From Stenotrophomonas humi (GTDB taxonomy: Bacteria > Pseudomonadota > Gammaproteobacteria > Xanthomonadales > Xanthomonadaceae), in NCBI RefSeq assembly GCF_001431415.1, contig NZ_LDJI01000024.1, positions 1 to 44,233 on the forward strand: 44,233 bases of DNA, given 5' to 3'. Made by a program: the position numbers and the translations under genes. Shown piece by piece: positions 41,256-44,233 of this stretch; positions within the stretch are counted from its first letter, which is position 1; each line of letters starts with the position of its first letter. The notes beneath the pieces are model-generated. The model did not search any database, was not told the DNA's origin, and saw only the letters and a list, made by a program, of their open reading frames with translations.

Positions 41256-42620
41256 TCAGGCGCGCAGGCTGGCCAGCGAATCGTCCTGCAACTGCGCGTA
41301 GATGCCGAATTCGTCACTGACCTTGGCCCCCAACGCCTGCTCGAATGCATCGCGGTTGGCACGTGCGGCGTAGGCGCGCTGCTCACCGCCACCGAGGTTG
41401 GACTGGAAGATTCCCGCAGCGCTGACCGGCAGGAAATCCTCGTAGATGATCGGATCGGCCGTTGCCAGGCCGCGTTCGATCAGCACTTCCGCCGGCAGAT
41501 CACGCTCGCCCGCCGGCAGCGCCTTGCCGGCCTCGGTCAACGCATAGCGGTAGTAGCCCAAGCCTTCGCGGCGCAGCACGCCATGCTCGTCCGGAAAATC
41601 CTCGAATGCCGTCTGCAGGCGTTGCACATAGTCGCCGCCGGTGCTGCCAGCGCCGCCACTGTCGCGCGCCTGCGCCAGCAGCGTGTCGTACAGCGCGCGG
41701 CCCTTCGGCGTCAGCGCCAGGCCGCGTTGTTCGATCTCGCCAAACCGCGCGGTGTGAGTCCCCGCTTCGTTGTCGTCATCGGACGGGAAATGCACCATTT
41801 CCTCCAACGCCTTGAAGCTGGTCTGGCGCAGCAGGATCGGGCATTCACGACGCGGCGGACCTTCGATCACCGCCTTGGCGGCCAGCCCACGCACCTGCAT
41901 CTGCGCCTGTGCGGCATCGATGTCCAACGTGCGCGGAGTGAGGTGGTTGATGTGCGGGCCACGGAAGCTGACCACATCGGCCACCAGGCGATGCGCGCCA
42001 TGCAGCGCGTGGTAGGTCTGCAGCGACACGGTGGCTTCGTTGTGCCACCGGAAGGTTTCCAGCGCCTCGACCACAAAGCGCCATGCATCGTCTTCACTCA
42101 GGCCACCCTCGCGCTCGCACTGTGCAATGAGCTGCAGCACGCCGGGGGTGAAGATCTCACGACGGGAAAGAATCTCCGCCGCCTGCGCACGCAGGGCCTC
42201 GTCTTCGATCAGTTCAAGACGCAGCAGCGAGGTGAACACCCGGAACGGGTTGCGGTTGAGCGCCTCACCCTCCACCGGGCGGAACGCGGTGGAGTGGACT
42301 GGCACGCCCGCGACGGACAGGTCGTAATAGCCCACCGGCTGCATGCCCATCACCGCGAACAGACGGCCCAGCGTCGCCAGCTCCTGTGCGGTGCCGACAC
42401 GGATGGCGCCGTGGCGCTCCACGTCCAGGCGATCGCGCTCCCCGCTGCGCTGCATCTGCTCGGCCAGCGCCGGCTGCGCGGCCAGCACCGCGGCGTTCAC
42501 CTCCCCGACCAGCTCCACCAGCGTGCCGTACAGCGGCACTTCGGTGCGGTACATATGCGACATCGCCTGCGAGAACAGGCTGCGGATGTGATCTGAAGAA
42601 ACGAAACGGTCGGCGGTCAT
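41256..42620 (-). CDS. hglS: 2-oxoadipate dioxygenase/decarboxylase (HglS/YdcJ)
   Basis: Fe(II) enzyme of the DUF1338/VOC group that turns 2-oxoadipate into D-2-hydroxyglutarate in bacterial lysine catabolism. The 454 aa product has His70 and His226 at the same numbers as the metal ligands reported for the Pseudomonas putida enzyme, and Glu295 one residue off the third ligand (Glu294). Arg74, near the substrate, is also present (ERHGAIRVG). The ATG at 42620 (MTADRF) gives this numbering and is preferred to the frame start at 42692. Other lysine-catabolic genes are not in the window. It is a single gene. Confidence 0.93.
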   Translation of the reverse strand: MTADRFVSSDHIRSLFSQAMSHMYRTEVPLYGTLVELVGEVNAAVLAAQPALAEQMQRSGERDRLDVERHGAIRVGTAQELATLGRLFAVMGMQPVGYYDLSVAGVPVHSTAFRPVEGEALNRNPFRVFTSLLRLELIEDEALRAQAAEILSRREIFTPGVLQLIAQCEREGGLSEDDAWRFVVEALETFRWHNEATVSLQTYHALHGAHRLVADVVSFRGPHINHLTPRTLDIDAAQAQMQVRGLAAKAVIEGPPRRECPILLRQTSFKALEEMVHFPSDDDNEAGTHTARFGEIEQRGLALTPKGRALYDTLLAQARDSGGAGSTGGDYVQRLQTAFEDFPDEHGVLRREGLGYYRYALTEAGKALPAGERDLPAEVLIERGLATADPIIYEDFLPVSAAGIFQSNLGGGEQRAYAARANRDAFEQALGAKVSDEFGIYAQLQDDSLASLRA

Positions 42621-42720
42621 GACGAAGTACGCTGGCGCTGGATCGAAGGAGCCGCCATTTTCGCCCGGAATGCGCAGCGCCGACCACTGCAAGGCAACAA
42701 AGATGGCGTGACCAATACCC

Positions 42721-42749
42721 GCAGGAGCAGCCTCGGCCGCGAAGCCGAC
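42721..42749 (+). repeat. REP-like repeat, left member of an inverted pair
   Basis: GCAGGAGCAGC is followed by CTCGGCCGCGAAGCCGAC. It is an imperfect inverted copy of the unit at 42806-42834, with about 56 bases between. The two can pair to form a REPIN or BIME-like structure between hglS and the next gene. Confidence 0.6.
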
Positions 42750-42805
42750 AATGCAGCCGCTGGCAAAGGGTTTGCAATTGCAGACAACCCGGGCGCGGTC
42801 TCGGT

Positions 42806-42834
42806 ACCGGCTTCGCGCCGGAAGGCGCTCCTAC
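42806..42834 (-). repeat. REP-like repeat, right member of an inverted pair
   Basis: On the minus strand the unit reads GTAGGAGCGCC then TTCCGGCGCGAAGCCGGT. Its TAG (42833-42831) is the stop codon of the gene that ends here, so the repeat begins within the coding end. It faces the unit at 42721. Confidence 0.65.
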
Positions 42835-43400
42835 CTGTCCGTCCTGCGCGCGGCCGCATCCCGCTGGGCGCGATCCCCCAGCTGGCGCTTGAGCAGCGCA
42901 TCCAGGGTGATCGGCCGGTCCCAATGGTCGTAGCTGGCAACGATGGCATGGCGCAACGCGCGCCAATGCAGGTTGTCCGGCGGCGGCTGCAGGCTGTCCA
43001 GTACGGCTTTCCAGCCGGCGTCGGGCATGTCGCTGCGGGCACGTACCAGCGTGCGGCAGGAGGTACCGGTCACTTGCGCCCAGAAACAGGCGAAGTAGAC
43101 ATCGCCGGGCTTCCAGCCGTGGTTGCGCAGCAGCGCTTCCACGTAGGCCGGCCGGGCCCCCGCATACCGCGACAATTCGTCTATGAAGGCTTCTGGGTAA
43201 CGCGCAGCATAGGCATTGATGTCGGCCAGTTGCCGGTCAACCCAGGCATCACCTGTGCCCGCCATGTACTCGGCAACGGCGGGTGCGGTGGCCGGCGACT
43301 GCTGTGCCTGTGCGGCAAACGGCGCGGCTGTCAGCAGACCCAACAGCAGCGCGCAGTGGACAGGCCACTGCGCCATGCGATGCCGGGTGGCCGCTGCCAT
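42831..43400 (-). CDS. Secreted hypothetical protein
   Basis: A 189 aa protein with a signal peptide (WPVHCALLLGLLTAAPFAAQA-QQ). The mature protein is helical: VDRQLADINAYAARYPEAFIDELSRYAGARPAYVEALLRNHGWKPGDVYFACFWAQVTG. A conserved-looking Trp/Cys patch (CFWAQVTGTSCRTLV) stands in the middle. I do not recognise the family. The ATG at 43400 begins 2 bases after the HAD gene stop, so the genes are coupled; ATG 43376 is also possible. The stop codon lies in a REP-like repeat. Confidence 0.82.
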   Translation of the reverse strand: MAAATRHRMAQWPVHCALLLGLLTAAPFAAQAQQSPATAPAVAEYMAGTGDAWVDRQLADINAYAARYPEAFIDELSRYAGARPAYVEALLRNHGWKPGDVYFACFWAQVTGTSCRTLVRARSDMPDAGWKAVLDSLQPPPDNLHWRALRHAIVASYDHWDRPITLDALLKRQLGDRAQRDAAARRTDR

Positions 43401-43402
43401 CC

Positions 43403-44146
43403 TCAGTTGCCCGCCGCCTGTGCGGCAATGGCACGCACCGCATCCGGCCACTGGTGCGCGGTATCGGCGTGGTGCAGGCGCGGGGCGTCGTCGGACACGC
43501 CGTGCTCGGCTTCGTGCGCCCAGGTGACGGCATACGGCGTGTACACGCCCCAACCGCCCAGGCCCAGTACCGGCTCGATGTCCGAGCGCAGCGAGTTGCC
43601 GACCATCACGAAACGCTCCGCCGGCAGCTTGAACTCGGCCAGCACGCGCGCGTAGGTGGACTGATCCTTCTCCGAAACGATCTCGATACGCGGGAACAGA
43701 TCACGCAGGCCCGAGCGTTCGATCTTCTGCTCCTGGTGGAACAGATCGCCCTTGGTGATCAGCACCACCGGGTAGTCGGCGGCGATGGCGGCCACTGCCT
43801 CGCGCACGCCGTCGATCACCTCCACCGGATGCTGCAGGGTGCGGCGGCCGATCTCGATGATCTGGTGCAGGTCGTGGGCGGAGATTTTTTCACCGGTCAG
43901 CTCGATGGCCGCTTCCAGCATCGACAGGGTCATGCCCTTGGCGCCGTAGCCGAAGATCTCAAGGTTGCGGCGTTCGACCTTGAGCAGGTGCTGTGCGGTC
44001 TGCGCATCATGCAGGTCGATGTAATGGCCGAGGATGGCTTCAAAGTCCTGCTCGGCCTGCCGGTAGTAGTCCTCGCTCTTCCAGAGCGTGTCATCGCCAT
44101 CAAAGCCGACCAGGCCGATGGCGGAAAGGGATGAGTTCTGGTTCAT
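43403..44146 (-). CDS. HAD-superfamily hydrolase (phosphatase)
   Basis: A 247 aa haloacid-dehalogenase-type hydrolase. Motif I is FDGDDTLW with the nucleophile Asp16 and Asp18. Motif II is the Thr in VVLITKGD. Motif III and IV are Lys in VSEKDQ and VGNSLRSDIEPVLGLGGWGVYTP with the acidic pair. A helical cap lies between motif I and II (about 25-105). Substrate is unknown. It is the first gene of a two-gene operon with the secreted protein following. The start is 55 bases from a repeat at the window end. Confidence 0.93.
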   Translation of the reverse strand: MNQNSSLSAIGLVGFDGDDTLWKSEDYYRQAEQDFEAILGHYIDLHDAQTAQHLLKVERRNLEIFGYGAKGMTLSMLEAAIELTGEKISAHDLHQIIEIGRRTLQHPVEVIDGVREAVAAIAADYPVVLITKGDLFHQEQKIERSGLRDLFPRIEIVSEKDQSTYARVLAEFKLPAERFVMVGNSLRSDIEPVLGLGGWGVYTPYAVTWAHEAEHGVSDDAPRLHHADTAHQWPDAVRAIAAQAAGN

Positions 44147-44200
44147 GCCGCACAGGATAACGCGTGGGTGCTGCGTGGTGGTTTTGATGCCGCAGAAAAA

Positions 44201-44233
44201 CCCTCACCCCAACCCCTCTCCCGCCAGCGGGAG
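44201..44233 (+). repeat. GC-rich intergenic repeat, cut by window end
   Basis: Positions 44201-44233 repeat the unit at 74 and 18563 (CCCTCACCCCAACCCCTCTC and onward to GCGGGAG). The right arm is lost at the edge. It lies upstream of the HAD gene, so it is at the end of whatever gene lies beyond. Confidence 0.85.

Overview
The window looks like a chromosomal segment of a high-GC gammaproteobacterium of the family Xanthomonadaceae, most likely Stenotrophomonas. The tryptophan 2,3-dioxygenase matches residue for residue the catalytic positions known from the Xanthomonas campestris enzyme. The window also carries small GTAG-headed palindromes like the SMAG elements of Stenotrophomonas maltophilia, and the gene content (TorF-type porin, POT transporter, HPP protein, heterodimeric 2-oxoacid dehydrogenase E1) fits. 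No tRNA, rRNA, transposase, integrase or CRISPR array was seen. It reads as core genome with scattered small repeats, not as an island.

Layout. 1-6.5 kb: aromatic amino acid catabolism, with hppD divergent from a MarR regulator, an orphan membrane protein, a POT peptide transporter with a thioredoxin-like lipoprotein, and kynA. 7-10.9 kb: a tight four-gene 2-oxoacid dehydrogenase operon (E1 alpha, E1 beta, a double-SH3 protein, E2) closed by a strong terminator. 11-14.5 kb: small soluble and membrane proteins (zinc ribbon, DUF998, VOC, SDR, atypical SDR). 14.6-18.4 kb: a GGDEF diguanylate cyclase, an ECF sigma factor with a membrane partner, a secreted small protein and a DUF6165 protein. 18.6-22 kb: a minus-strand electron-transfer module (triheme cytochrome, TsdA-like diheme cytochrome, outer membrane porin). 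22.2-24.7 kb: an SPFH protein with a helix-turn-helix tail and two zinc-ribbon proteins, ended by a terminator. 24.9-27.2 kb: membrane PQQ glucose dehydrogenase. 27.3-29.6 kb: a small unknown gene and bioA-bioD. 29.9-31.8 kb: a BchE-like radical SAM protein with a small membrane protein. 31.9-44.1 kb: alcohol dehydrogenase, TorF-like porin, DinB, HPP, lipoprotein, DUF1428, GST, lipase, VWA lipoprotein, 2-oxoadipate dioxygenase HglS, a secreted unknown and a HAD phosphatase.

How it fits together. Several genes degrade amino acids or oxidise 2-oxoacids: HPPD for tyrosine, KynA for tryptophan, HglS for lysine, and the E1/E2 complex for branched-chain acids or pyruvate. Periplasmic oxidation and electron transfer form a second theme (Gcd, multiheme cytochromes, thioredoxin-like lipoprotein). 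The most promising less-described units are the SPFH/zinc-ribbon unit, the cytochrome-porin module, the BchE-like pair in an apparently non-phototrophic relative, and the SH3 protein inside the dehydrogenase operon. Short repeats of at least three families sit mostly at gene 3' ends and may act in termination or mRNA stability. All assignments rest on reading sequence and on family knowledge from memory; no database search was run.
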